A stretch of 64,000 nucleotides of DNA from Cellulomonas sp. Leaf395 (GCF_001424125.1 NZ_LMQI01000004.1:627777-691776); one strand, 5' to 3'. Shown: positions 27,312 through 37,598, counted from the stretch's first letter. Made by a program: numbers and translations. The notes: generated by a model not told the origin, from the letters alone.

Positions 27312-29101
27312 ACGCGAACCAGCTCGATCAGCACGATCGAGGGGTTGGGCAGGTCGACGTCCAGGGACGACCCGTCCAGCGGGCGCTCCGTCACGGCCAG
27401 GCGGTCGGCCTCGCGCAGCTGTGCCCACTGCTCATCGGTCGGCCAGTCGGCCCCGTCGGACATCGACGACCACACCGCGGCGATGTTCGAGTGGTCGGCG
27501 TCCACCCGCGACTCGCGCACGGTCCACGTGCCGTCCGGAAGACCGTCGAGCGACACGTGAGCGGTCCGTCCCAGCGCGGCGGACCCGTCGACCTTGGACT
27601 GGTCCAGGGTGCCGTTCCACAGCGCGACGGCGATGCGGTCGTCATCGCGTGATGCCCACACCTCGACCAGGCTGTCCGCGCCGTCGCCGGTCACGGTCGC
27701 CGCGACCTCGTCGCGACCCAGCTGCTCGAGCAGCCACAGCGCCCACCAGCGGGGTTTGCGCAGCTCGCCGACGGTCCGCAGGCCGAAGCCTCCGTGCAGC
27801 AGCCGCGGCGGCCGGCCGAGCTCCTCGAACTGGTCGGAGACCACCCAGTAGGACAGGGCCTCGATGCGACCGGCGGCCGAGCGCATCCCGCGGACCAGGA
27901 ACGCCGCGGAGAACACGCCGTCGTTTGAGTTGCCGAAGTGCGTAGGGCTCACGCCCCACTCGGTCCACCAGATCTGCGCGTCCTCGCGGCCGTGCCGCGC
28001 GAGCGTCGGCCGCACGTCGAGGGGGGCGTTGCCGTAGGTGTGCGTCGAGACGAAGTCGACCGGTGCACCCGACGACGCGACGTGCTCCAGGAGCCCGTCC
28101 ACCCACCCGGCGGCCGCGGTTGACGGTCCGCCGACCACCAGCCGGTCGTCCACCTCGCGCACGGCGTTCACGGTGACGTCGTAGAGCCGCCAGAACTCGT
28201 CGCGCGTGCCGGACCAGAAGACCTCGAGGTTGGGTTCGTTCCAGACCTCGAACGACCATCGCTCCCGGACCTCGTCCAGCCCGTAGCGCTGGACCAGGTG
28301 CCCGACAAGGTCGGTGATCAACGCCGCCCAGCGGTCCCAGTCCCTCGGCGGGGACACGATCGCGCGGTAGCCGAACACCGTCACGTCCGGATCGGACGCC
28401 AGGTCGCGCGGCATGTACGACAGCTCGACGACGGGCCGCAGACCCAGGGCCAGCAGCGCGTCGTACGTCGCGTCGACCCGCGTGAAGTCGTGCACCGGCT
28501 CGCCGTCGACCTCGCGGTAGACGCCGAGGTCGTCGCACAGGATCGCGTGCGCCCGGACGGTGGCCACGCCGAGCTCGTCGTGCGCCGCCCGCAGGGCCGA
28601 CGTGAGGTCCGCCGAGATGCTCTGCCCGCCGACCGTCTCGTCGCTCAGCAGGAGGCTGAGGTGCTCCGAGCCGATCATGGGCCGCCACGGTCGGGGGAGC
28701 TCGCGGACCACGGCGCCGAGGTCCACGAGGACCTCGACCGTCCCGGTCCCGGACGCCAGGGACGCCGCGACGACCTCGTCGCCCGCGGGCCCGGTCACGT
28801 CCACGTCCGTCACCGTGGCGACCGCGTACCGGTACGCCACGCCGGGCTCGCCGGTGGTGTCCGCGTACGGCCCGTGCGGGACCGCGAGGACGTCGCCGCC
28901 CTGGTGGTCGAGCGGGGTGCCGTCGCGCAGCACCTGGTACCCGACGGCGCCGGCCACCGGCTCCCAGTGGAGCGTCACCTGTCCGACGCCGGGCGCCGCG
29001 TGCAGGCCGGCTGGCGGTGCGAGGACGGGGATCCCGCCGGCCGCCGTGGCGTCCGACCTCCGCCCGATCCGGGACTCCCAGTCCGTGCGTGCGTCACTCA
29101 T
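27308..29101 (-). CDS. GH39-type glycosidase with N-terminal Fn3-like domain
   Basis: Cytosolic glycosidase of 597 residues without a signal peptide. Residues 25-115 look like a fibronectin type III domain (GLHAAPGVGQVTLHWEPV, GYQVLRDG, YRYAVATV). The catalytic barrel follows, with the acid/base Glu in EVWNEPNLEVFW and the nucleophile Glu in WWTEWGVSP. Both are the GH39 signatures known from beta-xylosidase and alpha-L-iduronidase. A C-terminal beta domain closes the protein. Coupled by four-base overlaps to the glucanase upstream and the GH13 gene downstream. Substrate is unknown. Confidence 0.85.
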   Translation of the reverse strand: MSDARTDWESRIGRRSDATAAGGIPVLAPPAGLHAAPGVGQVTLHWEPVAGAVGYQVLRDGTPLDHQGGDVLAVPHGPYADTTGEPGVAYRYAVATVTDVDVTGPAGDEVVAASLASGTGTVEVLVDLGAVVRELPRPWRPMIGSEHLSLLLSDETVGGQSISADLTSALRAAHDELGVATVRAHAILCDDLGVYREVDGEPVHDFTRVDATYDALLALGLRPVVELSYMPRDLASDPDVTVFGYRAIVSPPRDWDRWAALITDLVGHLVQRYGLDEVRERWSFEVWNEPNLEVFWSGTRDEFWRLYDVTVNAVREVDDRLVVGGPSTAAAGWVDGLLEHVASSGAPVDFVSTHTYGNAPLDVRPTLARHGREDAQIWWTEWGVSPTHFGNSNDGVFSAAFLVRGMRSAAGRIEALSYWVVSDQFEELGRPPRLLHGGFGLRTVGELRKPRWWALWLLEQLGRDEVAATVTGDGADSLVEVWASRDDDRIAVALWNGTLDQSKVDGSAALGRTAHVSLDGLPDGTWTVRESRVDADHSNIAAVWSSMSDGADWPTDEQWAQLREADRLAVTERPLDGSSLDVDLPNPSIVLIELVRV

Positions 29102-30654
29102 TCGACCACCCCCGCGCTGAACTCCTCCTGGCCGATGAGCGGACGCAGGATCTTCTCGACGTGCCGCGTGCCGAACGAGTCGTGCAGCACGCCACCGCCG
29201 AGGACGTTGCCCAGCGCGCCCAGGACCATGCCCTGGTCGAGCGACAGGTAACGCTCCGCCTGCGTGTTGGAGCGGACGGCGACCGAGTCGTAGAACCCGC
29301 CGTCGCCGTAGGCGCCGAGCACCGTCTCGATGTTGCGGAGGTTGTCGACGGCCTCGCGGGGCGCGTACGGCAGGGCCAGGAACGAGGCGTGCGGGGTGAC
29401 GACGCCGTCACCGAAGGTCGGTGTCGGGTTGGTGGCCGGGCGGCAGCCCTCGTAGCCGGCGTCGACGTTCGTCGCCTCGCGGTCGGACGGGTACCCGCCC
29501 GGGTCCATGCCGATCGCGTCGACCCCGTACACCGAGTAGTTGCCGAAGGGGTCGCTCGCGGGCGAGAAGCCCCAGTAGCCGTAGCCGGCTTCCTCCATGC
29601 CGTGCTCGATGTGCGCGCGCACGGCGAGCGGGTGGTTGACGCCCCAGCTCTTCGGGGCCCACTCCGCCTCGGGCACGAACAGGTCGGGCATGAGCTCCTC
29701 GAACATGTCGCCGCCCCAGCTGGGGACGATGTGCATGCCGCGGTAGGTGAACGCGCCCTCGAAGACCTCGAGGCCCTCGTACGTCCGCGTCACGCCGACC
29801 GGGCGCTGCTCGAGCCATGACCAGTCGCAGCTCGCCGGGAACGTGCGGTTGGTCGCGAAGTAGTGCTCCGGCGGCACCTGGCCGCGCACGATGCCGATGT
29901 AGCTGGCGATCCGCGGCTCGGAGTTCGTGATGTCGTAGTGGTGGCAGGTGAACAGCACGGGCGAGCCGTCGACCGTGCCGGCCTGCGTGCACTGGTTCAT
30001 GGGCGGGTCGACCCAGAAGCCGCCGCGCATCATGCCGGGCCGCGTGCCGCCGAACTGGTTCGCGTCGTAGAAGGCGCCGAAGTTCATCGGCTCCAGCAGG
30101 GCGTTCGCCTCGCGTCGCAGCGACGGCTCCGCGGTGGCGACGACCATGAGCGCCGCGGCCATCCAGCCGTTGTCCACCGTGGACAGGAACGGGTAGACGG
30201 TCTCGCCCGTCGGGAACTGCGTGAGCTTGGCGCCCGTGGCCTCGTCGTACCAGTTGTAGAACATGCCGCTCGGCTCGTGCCGCTCCATCGTCGCGACCGT
30301 CGCCAGCGTCTGCGCCATGCGCTCGCGGGCCTCGCGCTTGTCGATGATCCCGAGCTCCTGGGCGGAGATCGTGGACCACAGGTAGGCGCCGATGTTCGTC
30401 GGCGAGGTGTAGCCCGACCGCGTGGCCGGGTCGAGCGTCGCGTCGATGTTGTCGGCCGGCAGGCCGGTGGCCTCGTCGGTCATGGCGACGAAGGACGTCC
30501 ACGTGTCCTGCGCCCAGCGGTGCAGGTCGGCGCGGTCCTGGTGCGTGAGGTCCAGGTCGTCGTGGTGCGGGCCGCCTGCGGAGGCGGTCGTCGCGCCGGT
30601 GACGACGAGGGCGGTGGCAGCGGCGGCTGCCGCGACGTGTCGAAGTCTCATCAT
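29098..30654 (-). CDS. Secreted glucoamylase-domain (GH144-like) glycoside hydrolase
   Basis: Exported protein of 518 residues. The signal peptide has the basic MMRLRH start, an Ala-rich core and a cut site near TASAGG. The body is an alpha/alpha-barrel of the DUF3131/Glycoamylase type: TSPTNIGAYLWSTISAQELG, GMFYNWYDEATG, FLSTVDNGWMAAALMVV, YGYWGFSPASDPFGNYSVYG and VVTPHASFLALPYAPREAV. This pattern is shared with GH144 endo-beta-1,2-glucanases, so that activity is possible but not proven. Two ATG codons in a row can start it; AAGGG precedes them. It follows the ABC permeases and overlaps the GH39 gene by four bases. Confidence 0.78.
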   Translation of the reverse strand: MMRLRHVAAAAAATALVVTGATTASAGGPHHDDLDLTHQDRADLHRWAQDTWTSFVAMTDEATGLPADNIDATLDPATRSGYTSPTNIGAYLWSTISAQELGIIDKREARERMAQTLATVATMERHEPSGMFYNWYDEATGAKLTQFPTGETVYPFLSTVDNGWMAAALMVVATAEPSLRREANALLEPMNFGAFYDANQFGGTRPGMMRGGFWVDPPMNQCTQAGTVDGSPVLFTCHHYDITNSEPRIASYIGIVRGQVPPEHYFATNRTFPASCDWSWLEQRPVGVTRTYEGLEVFEGAFTYRGMHIVPSWGGDMFEELMPDLFVPEAEWAPKSWGVNHPLAVRAHIEHGMEEAGYGYWGFSPASDPFGNYSVYGVDAIGMDPGGYPSDREATNVDAGYEGCRPATNPTPTFGDGVVTPHASFLALPYAPREAVDNLRNIETVLGAYGDGGFYDSVAVRSNTQAERYLSLDQGMVLGALGNVLGGGVLHDSFGTRHVEKILRPLIGQEEFSAGVVE

Positions 30655-30671
30655 CGAGCCCTTCTCGTGGG

Positions 30672-31553
30672 TCAGGTCTTGAGGCCGGTGGTCGCCAGCC
30701 CTTGCACGAAGTGGCGCTGCAGCGCGAGGAACACGACGAGCACGGGGACGAGCACGACGCACGCGCCCGCGAGGAGCAGGCCGTAGTTGGTCGAGTTCTG
30801 CCCGACGCTGTAGAGCGCGAGCGCGACCGGGAGCGTGTACATGTCCTCGGTGCTCGCGACCACGAGCGGCCACAGGAAGTTGTTCCAGGAGCCCAGGAAC
30901 GTGAGGATCGCGAGCGTCGCGAGCGCGGGCTTGCACAGCGGCATGACCACGGTCGCGAAGATCCGCAGCTCGCCCGCGCCGTCGACGCGCGCGGCGTCGA
31001 TGAGCTCGTCGGGGATCCCCTGCATGAACTGGCGCATGAGGAACACGCCGAACGCTCCGGCGAGGAACGGCAGGATCAGGCCGAAGTACGTGTTGACCAT
31101 GCCCAGGTTGCTGACCAGCACGAACAGCGGGACCAGCGTCACCATGCCCGGGATCATCAGCGTGGCCAGGACGAGGCGGAACATCCACGTGCGGCCCCAG
31201 AAGTCGATCTTGGCGAACGCGTAGCCGAGCATCGAGCAGAACACCAGGTTGCCCACCGTCACCACGACGGCGACGACGACCGAGTTGGTGAAGAACTGCG
31301 GGAAGTCGAGCCGCGTGAACAGCTCCTGGTAGTTGCCGAGCGTGGGTGCCTGCGGCCACCACGTCGGCGGGTTCTGCCGCAGCTCCCCGTTCGTCTTGAA
31401 CGACCCGAGAAGCATCCAGATGAACGGCGTGACGACGAGCACGAGCCCGAGCCCGAGCACGACGTAGATCCACCGGCGTGGCTGCGGTTCGCCGAGGTGC
31501 GAGCCGACGGTGCCGCGGGGCTTCGTGGCTGTCGCGGTGCTCGTGCTGGTCAT
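30672..31553 (-). CDS. Sugar ABC transporter permease (MalG type)
   Basis: Inner-membrane permease of 293 residues with six predicted helices. The cytoplasmic EAA loop is IDAARVDGAGELRIFATVVM, the contact site for the ATPase, and the C-terminus ends in the usual VQGLATTGLKT. It belongs to the CUT1 class that imports oligosaccharides. Its ATG overlaps the stop of the first permease gene by four bases. No ATP-binding subunit is encoded in the locus, so a shared MsiK-like ATPase from elsewhere is implied. Confidence 0.93.
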   Translation of the reverse strand: MTSTSTATATKPRGTVGSHLGEPQPRRWIYVVLGLGLVLVVTPFIWMLLGSFKTNGELRQNPPTWWPQAPTLGNYQELFTRLDFPQFFTNSVVVAVVVTVGNLVFCSMLGYAFAKIDFWGRTWMFRLVLATLMIPGMVTLVPLFVLVSNLGMVNTYFGLILPFLAGAFGVFLMRQFMQGIPDELIDAARVDGAGELRIFATVVMPLCKPALATLAILTFLGSWNNFLWPLVVASTEDMYTLPVALALYSVGQNSTNYGLLLAGACVVLVPVLVVFLALQRHFVQGLATTGLKT

Positions 31554-32563
31554 GACGCACCTCCCGCCCGGCGGAACCAGCGGCGGCGCGGGCCGGCCGC
31601 GTCGTCGCGCTCACCGAGGACCTTGAAGTTGATGACCGTGAGGAGGACGACGGCAGCGAAGAGCACGTAGCTCATCGCGGCGGCGACGCCGTAGTTGCCG
31701 AACCCGAACGTGTTGTAGATCAGGTAGGCCACCGAGAGCGTGCTGTTCAGCGGGCCGCCCTGGGTCATGACGAACGGCTCCTCGAAGAACTGCAGGAACC
31801 CGATCCCGGTGATCACGCCGGCGAACAGCATGGTCGGCCGCAGCGTCGGCAGGGTGATGTTGCGCAGCCGCTGCCACGCGTTGGCGCCGTCCAGCGCGCT
31901 GGCCTCGTGCAGGGCTTTCGGCACGGACTGCAGACCGGCGAGGAAGATCACGACGAGCGTGCCCAGCGAGCGCCAGACCGACATCATGATCAGCGAGGGC
32001 ATCGCCCACGTCGTGCTGCCGAGCCAGTCCGGACCCTGGATGCCGAACCAGCCCAGCACCTCGTTGATCAGCCCGTTCTCGGGCTGCAGGAGGAACCGCC
32101 ACACGACGGCCACGGCGACGATCGACGTGACGACGGGCATGTAGTAGCCGACCCGGAAGAAGCCGGACAGCTTCGTGATGCCGGTGTTGAGCGCGAGCGC
32201 GATAGCCAGCGCCACGAGGATCGTCAGCGGGACGCCGACGACGACGAAGTAGAGCGTGTTGAACGCGGCCTTCTGGAAGAGCGGGTCGCTGAGCACGGTC
32301 GAGAAGTTCTCGAGCCCCACGAAATCGACAGCGAACGGGTTCTGCAGGTCACGGCTCTTGATGTCGGTGACGCTCATGAAGAGCGACGAGAGCACCGGCC
32401 ACGCGGTGAAGACGAGGAACAGCACCATGAACGGTGCCGCCATGCCCCACGCGGCGATGCTGCGCCGACGGCGCAGGGGCGACGAGCGCCGCACCCGGGG
32501 AGCGGCCGTGTCGGCCGTCCCCGGGGGGCGCACACCCTTCCCGGAGGTCAGGGTCGCGGACAT
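31550..32563 (-). CDS. Sugar ABC transporter permease (MalF type)
   Basis: Inner-membrane permease of 337 residues. After a charged N-terminal tail of about 40 residues come six helices, the first being FMVLFLVFTAWPVLSSLFMS. The EAA loop reads HEASALDGANAWQRLRNITL. It pairs with the MalG-type permease through a four-base gene overlap and starts four bases after the binding-protein stop. Together they form the membrane channel of a CUT1 oligosaccharide importer. Confidence 0.93.
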   Translation of the reverse strand: MSATLTSGKGVRPPGTADTAAPRVRRSSPLRRRRSIAAWGMAAPFMVLFLVFTAWPVLSSLFMSVTDIKSRDLQNPFAVDFVGLENFSTVLSDPLFQKAAFNTLYFVVVGVPLTILVALAIALALNTGITKLSGFFRVGYYMPVVTSIVAVAVVWRFLLQPENGLINEVLGWFGIQGPDWLGSTTWAMPSLIMMSVWRSLGTLVVIFLAGLQSVPKALHEASALDGANAWQRLRNITLPTLRPTMLFAGVITGIGFLQFFEEPFVMTQGGPLNSTLSVAYLIYNTFGFGNYGVAAAMSYVLFAAVVLLTVINFKVLGERDDAAGPRRRWFRRAGGAS

Positions 32564-32567
32564 GGGG

Positions 32568-33842
32568 TCAGAGCCCCGTGCCGATCGACTCGGCCTGCTG
32601 CTGGATGGCCGTGGCGGCCTCCTGCGGGTCCATGCCCGTCTTGCAGACCTTCTCCAGCTCGGTGTCGATCACGTTGGCGATCTGCTCCCACGTGGGGATC
32701 GCCGGCGGCGCCTGGGCGGTCGTCATCTGCTCGCCGAACACCGCGAGGCGCTCGTCGGAGGCCAGGTCGCCCGACTCCCACGCGGACTGTACGGCGGGGA
32801 GGTCGCTGGTCTGCGCGTACCAGTCCGCCTGGACCTCGGGCTCGCTCAGCCACTGCACGAAGGCCCACGCGGCGTCGCGGTTCTCGGCGCTCTTGAACAC
32901 CGCGAGGTTGCTGCCACCGATGAACGACGCCTGCTTCTCGTCGGCCGGCAGCGGCGCGAGGGTCACGGTGTCCACGAATCCCTCGCCGCCGGTCTCGTCC
33001 AGGATCCCGATGTGCCAGGGACCGGACTGGAACGCGCCGATCTTGCCTGCGACGAAGTCGGGCTCCAGGGTGCCTTCCGGCAGCTCCTTGGGGGCGACGC
33101 CCTCGTTGAAGAACGACTGGTAGAACGTGAGCGCCTTGACGAACTCGGGGCTGTCGAACGTGAACTCGGTCTGGTCGGAGTTCATGATCTCCGCGCCCGC
33201 CTGCCACGCGAACGGCAGGAACGTCTGCCACGCGCCGGTCTGCCCGGCCTGCAGGCTGATGCCCCACTGGGCGCCGGCGGTCTGCATGCCCTTCGACGTC
33301 GCCAGCAGGTCGTCCCACGTCGCGGGCGTCGGCGAGACACCGGCCTGCTCCGCGAGCGCGGTGTCGACGTAGAGCACGCGCGTCTCGACGTACCACGGGA
33401 CGGCGTACGAGGTGCCGCCCACCTCGGTGGACCCCCAGGCTCCCGGGAAGAACGTGGACTCGTCGATGAGGTCCGGAGGTGTCGGGTCCAGGCCGCCGCT
33501 CGTCGCGAACTCGCCCATCCACGTGGTGCCGATCATCGAGACGTCGGGTACCTCGTCGGCGGCGATCGCGGTGGCGATCTTGTCGTGGGCGGCATCCCAG
33601 GGCACCGCCGTGACGTCGATCGTGACGTCGGGGTTCTCCTCGGTGAACGCCTCCGCGAACTCGCCGAGTGCCTCGCCCTCGGTGCCCATCGCCCAGACGG
33701 TCACGTTGCCGCTGAGCTCGCTGGTGTCGACGGCGGCGGCGGTCGCGTCCTCGGTGGCCGTGTCGTCGCCGCGGCCGCAGGCGGTCAGGGCGAGCGTCGT
33801 GACCGCGAGCGCGGCGACGCTGATGCGCGCTGTTCTCCTCAT
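32568..33842 (-). CDS. Sugar ABC transporter substrate-binding lipoprotein
   Basis: Extracellular binding protein of 424 residues anchored by lipid. Signal [22 protein letters not shown] broken here at lipobox LTAC, then an acidic Thr-rich linker. The mature part shows the family-1 binding-protein pattern: [48 protein letters not shown] and [15 protein letters not shown] strong GAGGAGG precedes the ATG at 33842. It lies 40 bases after the lacI-type gene on the same strand, so transcription may start in or before lacI. Confidence 0.92.
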   Translation of the reverse strand: MRRTARISVAALAVTTLALTACGRGDDTATEDATAAAVDTSELSGNVTVWAMGTEGEALGEFAEAFTEENPDVTIDVTAVPWDAAHDKIATAIAADEVPDVSMIGTTWMGEFATSGGLDPTPPDLIDESTFFPGAWGSTEVGGTSYAVPWYVETRVLYVDTALAEQAGVSPTPATWDDLLATSKGMQTAGAQWGISLQAGQTGAWQTFLPFAWQAGAEIMNSDQTEFTFDSPEFVKALTFYQSFFNEGVAPKELPEGTLEPDFVAGKIGAFQSGPWHIGILDETGGEGFVDTVTLAPLPADEKQASFIGGSNLAVFKSAENRDAAWAFVQWLSEPEVQADWYAQTSDLPAVQSAWESGDLASDERLAVFGEQMTTAQAPPAIPTWEQIANVIDTELEKVCKTGMDPQEAATAIQQQAESIGTGL

Positions 33843-33882
33843 GGTGGTTCCTCCTCGAACCGGACGGCCCTCGTGGGGTCCG

Positions 33883-34905
33883 TCAGGGGTGCGGGCCGCA
33901 GCTGTCGCGGACCACCAGGTCGGTGGCGAGCAACTCGTGCCGCGGGGTCGTGCGGGTGGCGTTGATGCGCTGGTCGAGCACCTCGGCGGCGAGGGTCCCG
34001 AGCGCGCGCATCGGTTGGCGGACGGTGGTGAGGGCGGGGCGGGCATGGCGCGCGGCCATGACGTCGTCCCAGCCGGTGATCGCGATGTCCCGCCCGACGC
34101 GCAGGCCGATCTGCTCGGCCGCGACGATGGCGCCGAGCGCGATCTCGTCGTTGGCGCACACGAGTGCGTCGGGACGGTCGTCGACGGCGAGCAGACCGGC
34201 TGCGACGCGCGCGCCGGACTCCTCGTCGAACAGGCACGGCGTGACGGTCGGCTCGATGCCGTGGGCGCCGAGGCCCTCGCGGACGCCGCGCCACCGCTCG
34301 GCGACGTCGGGGGACTCCTCGGGCGAGCCGAGGAAGGCGACCTTGCGCAGGTCGTGTCCGGCGAGGTGCTCGCCGAGCGCGCGGGCGGCGTCGACGCTGT
34401 TCGCCCGGACGGAGTCGACACCGGCGACCTCGGGGCGGGCCACGACGACGACCGGGAGCCCGAAGGCGCTGAGCGCTTCCACGACATGGTCGGGGACGGT
34501 GCGGCCGAGCAGGACGATCCCGTCGACGCGGCCGGCGAGGTCGCGGACGGCCGCGTCGGGGTCGGGGCGGCCGTGGGTGGCCAGGACCAGCACGCTGCGG
34601 CCGAGCCGGGAGGCGGTCTCCTCGTACCCGAGCAGGACCTCGGCGTAGTACGGGCCGGACAGGTCGGGGAAGACGATCCCGTTGGCGGCGTGCGTGCGCG
34701 CGGCCAGCGAGGTGCCCGCGTGGCTGGGGCGGAAGCCGAGCTCCTCGACGGCGGCGAGCACCTTGGCACGTGTGGCCTCCGCGACGGGCGCCGACCCGTT
34801 CATGGCCCGGGAGACGGTCGCGATCCCCACGCCGGCGCGGGCGGCGACGTCGTAGATCGTCACCGGTCCCGTCTCGCCCTCCGGAGGCGTAGGAAGCGCT
34901 TTCAT
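33883..34905 (-). CDS. LacI family regulator of the glycan-uptake locus
   Basis: Repressor of 340 residues. The headpiece [20 protein letters not shown] (residues 15-34) is followed by the hinge region [13 protein letters not shown]. The sugar-binding core shows the usual periplasmic-binding-protein fold with [17 protein letters not shown] and [27 protein letters not shown] hexamer ends six bases before the ATG, so the message may be leaderless. The first codons themselves form the palindrome AAGCGCTT, and a 16-base perfect palindrome lies 24 bases upstream. Both are candidate autoregulatory sites. Neighbouring genes point to an oligosaccharide effector. Confidence 0.92.
   Translation of the reverse strand: MKALPTPPEGETGPVTIYDVAARAGVGIATVSRAMNGSAPVAEATRAKVLAAVEELGFRPSHAGTSLAARTHAANGIVFPDLSGPYYAEVLLGYEETASRLGRSVLVLATHGRPDPDAAVRDLAGRVDGIVLLGRTVPDHVVEALSAFGLPVVVVARPEVAGVDSVRANSVDAARALGEHLAGHDLRKVAFLGSPEESPDVAERWRGVREGLGAHGIEPTVTPCLFDEESGARVAAGLLAVDDRPDALVCANDEIALGAIVAAEQIGLRVGRDIAITGWDDVMAARHARPALTTVRQPMRALGTLAAEVLDQRINATRTTPRHELLATDLVVRDSCGPHP
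34892..34903. promoter_or_regulatory. LacI-type operator candidate inside the lacI start
   Basis: GGAAGCGCTTTC on the plus strand covers the first four codons of the regulator and has the AAGCGCTT core typical of LacI-family sites, like the operators of the second sugar locus. Confidence 0.45.
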
Positions 34906-34928
34906 GTGGCGACCGTCACACTTTCCGA

Positions 34929-34944
34929 CGAGTTGCGCAACTCG
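34929..34944. promoter_or_regulatory. Perfect 16-bp palindrome upstream of lacI
   Basis: CGAGTTGCGCAACTCG is a perfect inverted repeat, 24 bases upstream of the lacI start codon and about 240 bases before purL. Its TTGCGCAA core is of LacI-family type. It is a candidate autoregulatory operator. Confidence 0.6.
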
Positions 34945-35101
34945 AACGGTGGCGCGTGCACGGGGTCATCGAGCGCCGTGGCCAGTCATGCGACGCCCTT
35001 CGTCGCAGGTCAGCCAAGCGATCGCGTCGCGCCGGGAACGGCGTCGGTCGCCGGGAATCTGGTCACCGCGGACACTGCTCCGGACCGTGTCCGGGCGCCG
35101 G

Positions 35102-35107
35102 TATCCT
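35102..35107 (+). promoter_or_regulatory. -10 element TATCCT upstream of purL
   Basis: TATCCT lies 74 bases before the purL ATG, in the 276-base gap after the divergent lacI gene. No clear -35 element is seen. The rest of the gap holds only the lacI operators. Confidence 0.4.
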
Positions 35108-35181
35108 GCTGGATGTCTGCCGACGTCGGCCGCGCGGCCACCGAGCCGACGCCGAGCCACGGGTCTCCACCGAGGGAATCG

Positions 35182-37545
35182 ATGACCACCGCACCTGCGC
35201 GCGCCCCCCAGACCGACACCGTCGACGTCGCCGCCGCGACCCCCGACCAGGAGCAGCCGTTCGCGGAGCTGGGCCTGAAGCCGGACGAGTACCAGCGGAT
35301 CCGCGACATCCTCGGCCGTCGGCCCACGGCCGCCGAGCTCGCCATGTACTCGGTGATGTGGTCGGAGCACTGCTCGTACAAGTCGAGCAAGAACCACCTG
35401 CGCCAGTTCGGCGACAAGACGACGCCCGCCATGAAGGAGCACCTGCTCGTCGGCATCGGCGAGAACGCGGGCGTCGTGGACATCGGCGACGGCTGGGCGG
35501 TGACCTTCAAGGTCGAGTCGCACAACCACCCGTCCTACGTCGAGCCGTACCAGGGTGCGGCGACGGGCGTCGGCGGCATCGTGCGCGACATCATCTCGAT
35601 GGGCGCGCGCCCGGTCGCCGTCATGGACCAGCTGCGCTTCGGCGCCGTCGACCACCCCGACACCGCGCGCGTCGTGCACGGCGTCGTGGCCGGCGTCGGC
35701 GGCTACGGCAACTCGCTCGGCCTGCCCAACATCGGCGGCGAGCTGGTGTTCGACCCCTCCTACCAGGGCAACCCGCTGGTCAACGCGCTGTGCCTCGGGG
35801 TCCTGCGGCACGAGGACATCCACCTGGCCAACGCCTCGGGCGCGGGCAACAAGGTGGTCCTGTTCGGTGCGCGCACGGGGGGCGACGGCATCGGTGGCGC
35901 GTCGATCCTCGCGTCCGAGACGTTCGACGACACCAAGCCCTCCAAGCGGCCGTCGGTGCAGGTGGGCGACCCGTTCATGGAGAAGGTGCTCATCGAGTGC
36001 TGCCTCGAGCTCTACGCCGCGCGCGTGGTCGAGGGCATCCAGGACCTGGGCGCCGCCGGCATCTCCTGCGCAACCAGCGAGCTGGCCTCCAACGGCGACG
36101 GCGGCATGCACGTCGACCTGGAGAACGTGCTGCTGCGCGACCCGTCGCTGACCGCCGGCGAGATCCTCATGTCGGAGTCGCAGGAGCGGATGATGGCCGT
36201 CGTCCGGCCCGACCAGCTCGACGCGTTCCTGGCGATCACCGGCAAGTGGGACGTCGAGACGGCCGTCATCGGCGAGGTCACCGGCACCGGGCGCCTCACC
36301 ATCGACCACCACGGCCTGCGGATCGTCGACGTCGACCCGAAGACCGTCGCGCACGAGGGCCCCGTCTACGACCGCCCGTACGCGCGGCCGGCCTGGCAGG
36401 ACACGCTGAACGCCGACACCGCGGCCACGCTGGCGAAGCCGTCGTCGAACGCGCAGATCCGCGCCACGGTGCTCGAGCTGCTGGCCAGCCCCAACCTGGC
36501 GTCCAAGGCGTGGGTGACCAACCAGTACGACCGCTTCGTGCAGGGCAACACCGCGCTCGCGCAGCCCGACGACTCCGGCGTGATCCGTGTCGACGAGACC
36601 ACCGGGCTCGGCGTCGCGCTGGCGACGGACGCCAACGGCCGGTACGCCAAGCTCGACCCGTACACCGGCGCGCAACTTGCCCTGGCGGAGGCGTACCGGA
36701 ACGTCGCGACGACGGGTGCCCGCCCGCTCGCCGTGACCGACTGCCTCAACTTCGGCAGCCCGGAGCACCCCGACTCGATGTGGCAGCTGGTCGAGGCCAT
36801 CCGCGGCCTGGCCGACGCGTGCCAGGTGCTCGAGGTCCCGGTCACCGGCGGCAACGTCTCGCTCTACAACGGGACGGGGGAGCCGGGACTCATCGACTCC
36901 GCCATCCACCCGACCCCGGTGGTGGGCGTGCTGGGCGTGCTCGACGACGTCGCCGACGCCACGCCGTCCGGCTGGACCGCGCCCGGTCAGGCCGTCTACC
37001 TGCTGGGCACCACGCGTCCGGAGCTCGACGGTTCGACGTGGGCCGACGTCGTGCACGGCCACCTCGGCGGTCTCCCGCCGGCCGTGGACCTGGCTGCGGA
37101 GCGCCGGCTGGCCGAGGTCCTCACGCGCGCCAGCCGCGACGAGCTCGTCGACGCCGCGCACGACCTCTCGGAGGGCGGCCTGGTCCAGGCGCTCATCGAG
37201 TCCAGCCTGCGCTTCGGCGTCGGCGTCCAGGTCTCCCTCGAGCCGATCACCGCCCGGGACGGCGTCACCCCGTTCGAGGCGCTGTTCTCGGAGTCGACCG
37301 CCCGCGTGCTCGTCGCGGTCCCGCGCTCGGAGGAGGTCCGCCTGGTCGACCTCTGCACCGCGCGCGGCGTCCCGGCGCTGCGTCTGGGGGAGACCGCCGA
37401 GTCGTGCTCGCCCGGTGCTGGCACCCCGACCGACGCGGCCGACCACGTGCACGGCCCGGCCGTCGAGGTCCAGGGCCTGTTCACGCTGCCCCTCTCGGAG
37501 GCCCGCGAGGCCCACGAGGGGACGCTCCCGCACTACTTCGGCTGA
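35182..37545 (+). CDS. purL: FGAM synthase large subunit PurL
   Basis: Catalytic subunit of phosphoribosylformylglycinamidine synthase, 787 residues, the small PurL form that works with PurS and PurQ. Motifs: [20 protein letters not shown] at the start of the first AIR-synthase-like half, [20 protein letters not shown] with the catalytic His, [14 protein letters not shown], then in the second half [17 protein letters not shown] and [10 protein letters not shown]. An N-terminal Ala-Thr-rich extension of about 25 residues precedes the core. Weak purine-rich GAGGGAAT before the ATG. It is 22 kb away from purS and purQ, which is unusual. Confidence 0.97.
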   Translation: MTTAPARAPQTDTVDVAAATPDQEQPFAELGLKPDEYQRIRDILGRRPTAAELAMYSVMWSEHCSYKSSKNHLRQFGDKTTPAMKEHLLVGIGENAGVVDIGDGWAVTFKVESHNHPSYVEPYQGAATGVGGIVRDIISMGARPVAVMDQLRFGAVDHPDTARVVHGVVAGVGGYGNSLGLPNIGGELVFDPSYQGNPLVNALCLGVLRHEDIHLANASGAGNKVVLFGARTGGDGIGGASILASETFDDTKPSKRPSVQVGDPFMEKVLIECCLELYAARVVEGIQDLGAAGISCATSELASNGDGGMHVDLENVLLRDPSLTAGEILMSESQERMMAVVRPDQLDAFLAITGKWDVETAVIGEVTGTGRLTIDHHGLRIVDVDPKTVAHEGPVYDRPYARPAWQDTLNADTAATLAKPSSNAQIRATVLELLASPNLASKAWVTNQYDRFVQGNTALAQPDDSGVIRVDETTGLGVALATDANGRYAKLDPYTGAQLALAEAYRNVATTGARPLAVTDCLNFGSPEHPDSMWQLVEAIRGLADACQVLEVPVTGGNVSLYNGTGEPGLIDSAIHPTPVVGVLGVLDDVADATPSGWTAPGQAVYLLGTTRPELDGSTWADVVHGHLGGLPPAVDLAAERRLAEVLTRASRDELVDAAHDLSEGGLVQALIESSLRFGVGVQVSLEPITARDGVTPFEALFSESTARVLVAVPRSEEVRLVDLCTARGVPALRLGETAESCSPGAGTPTDAADHVHGPAVEVQGLFTLPLSEAREAHEGTLPHYFG

Positions 37546-37598
37546 GCTCCGCACCTCGCGAACGCCTATTTCCGTGGCCCCGCTCGTCCGCACGCTCC

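Noticed and set aside
27391..28688. Minus-strand frames overlapping the GH39 gene in other frames
   Set aside because: They show the repetitive composition of shifted GC-rich codons, while the GH39 frame has both catalytic motifs.
33412..35181. Extension of the purL frame upstream through the lacI gene
   Set aside because: The upstream translation is antisense to lacI and low in complexity; purL begins at 35182 by homology.
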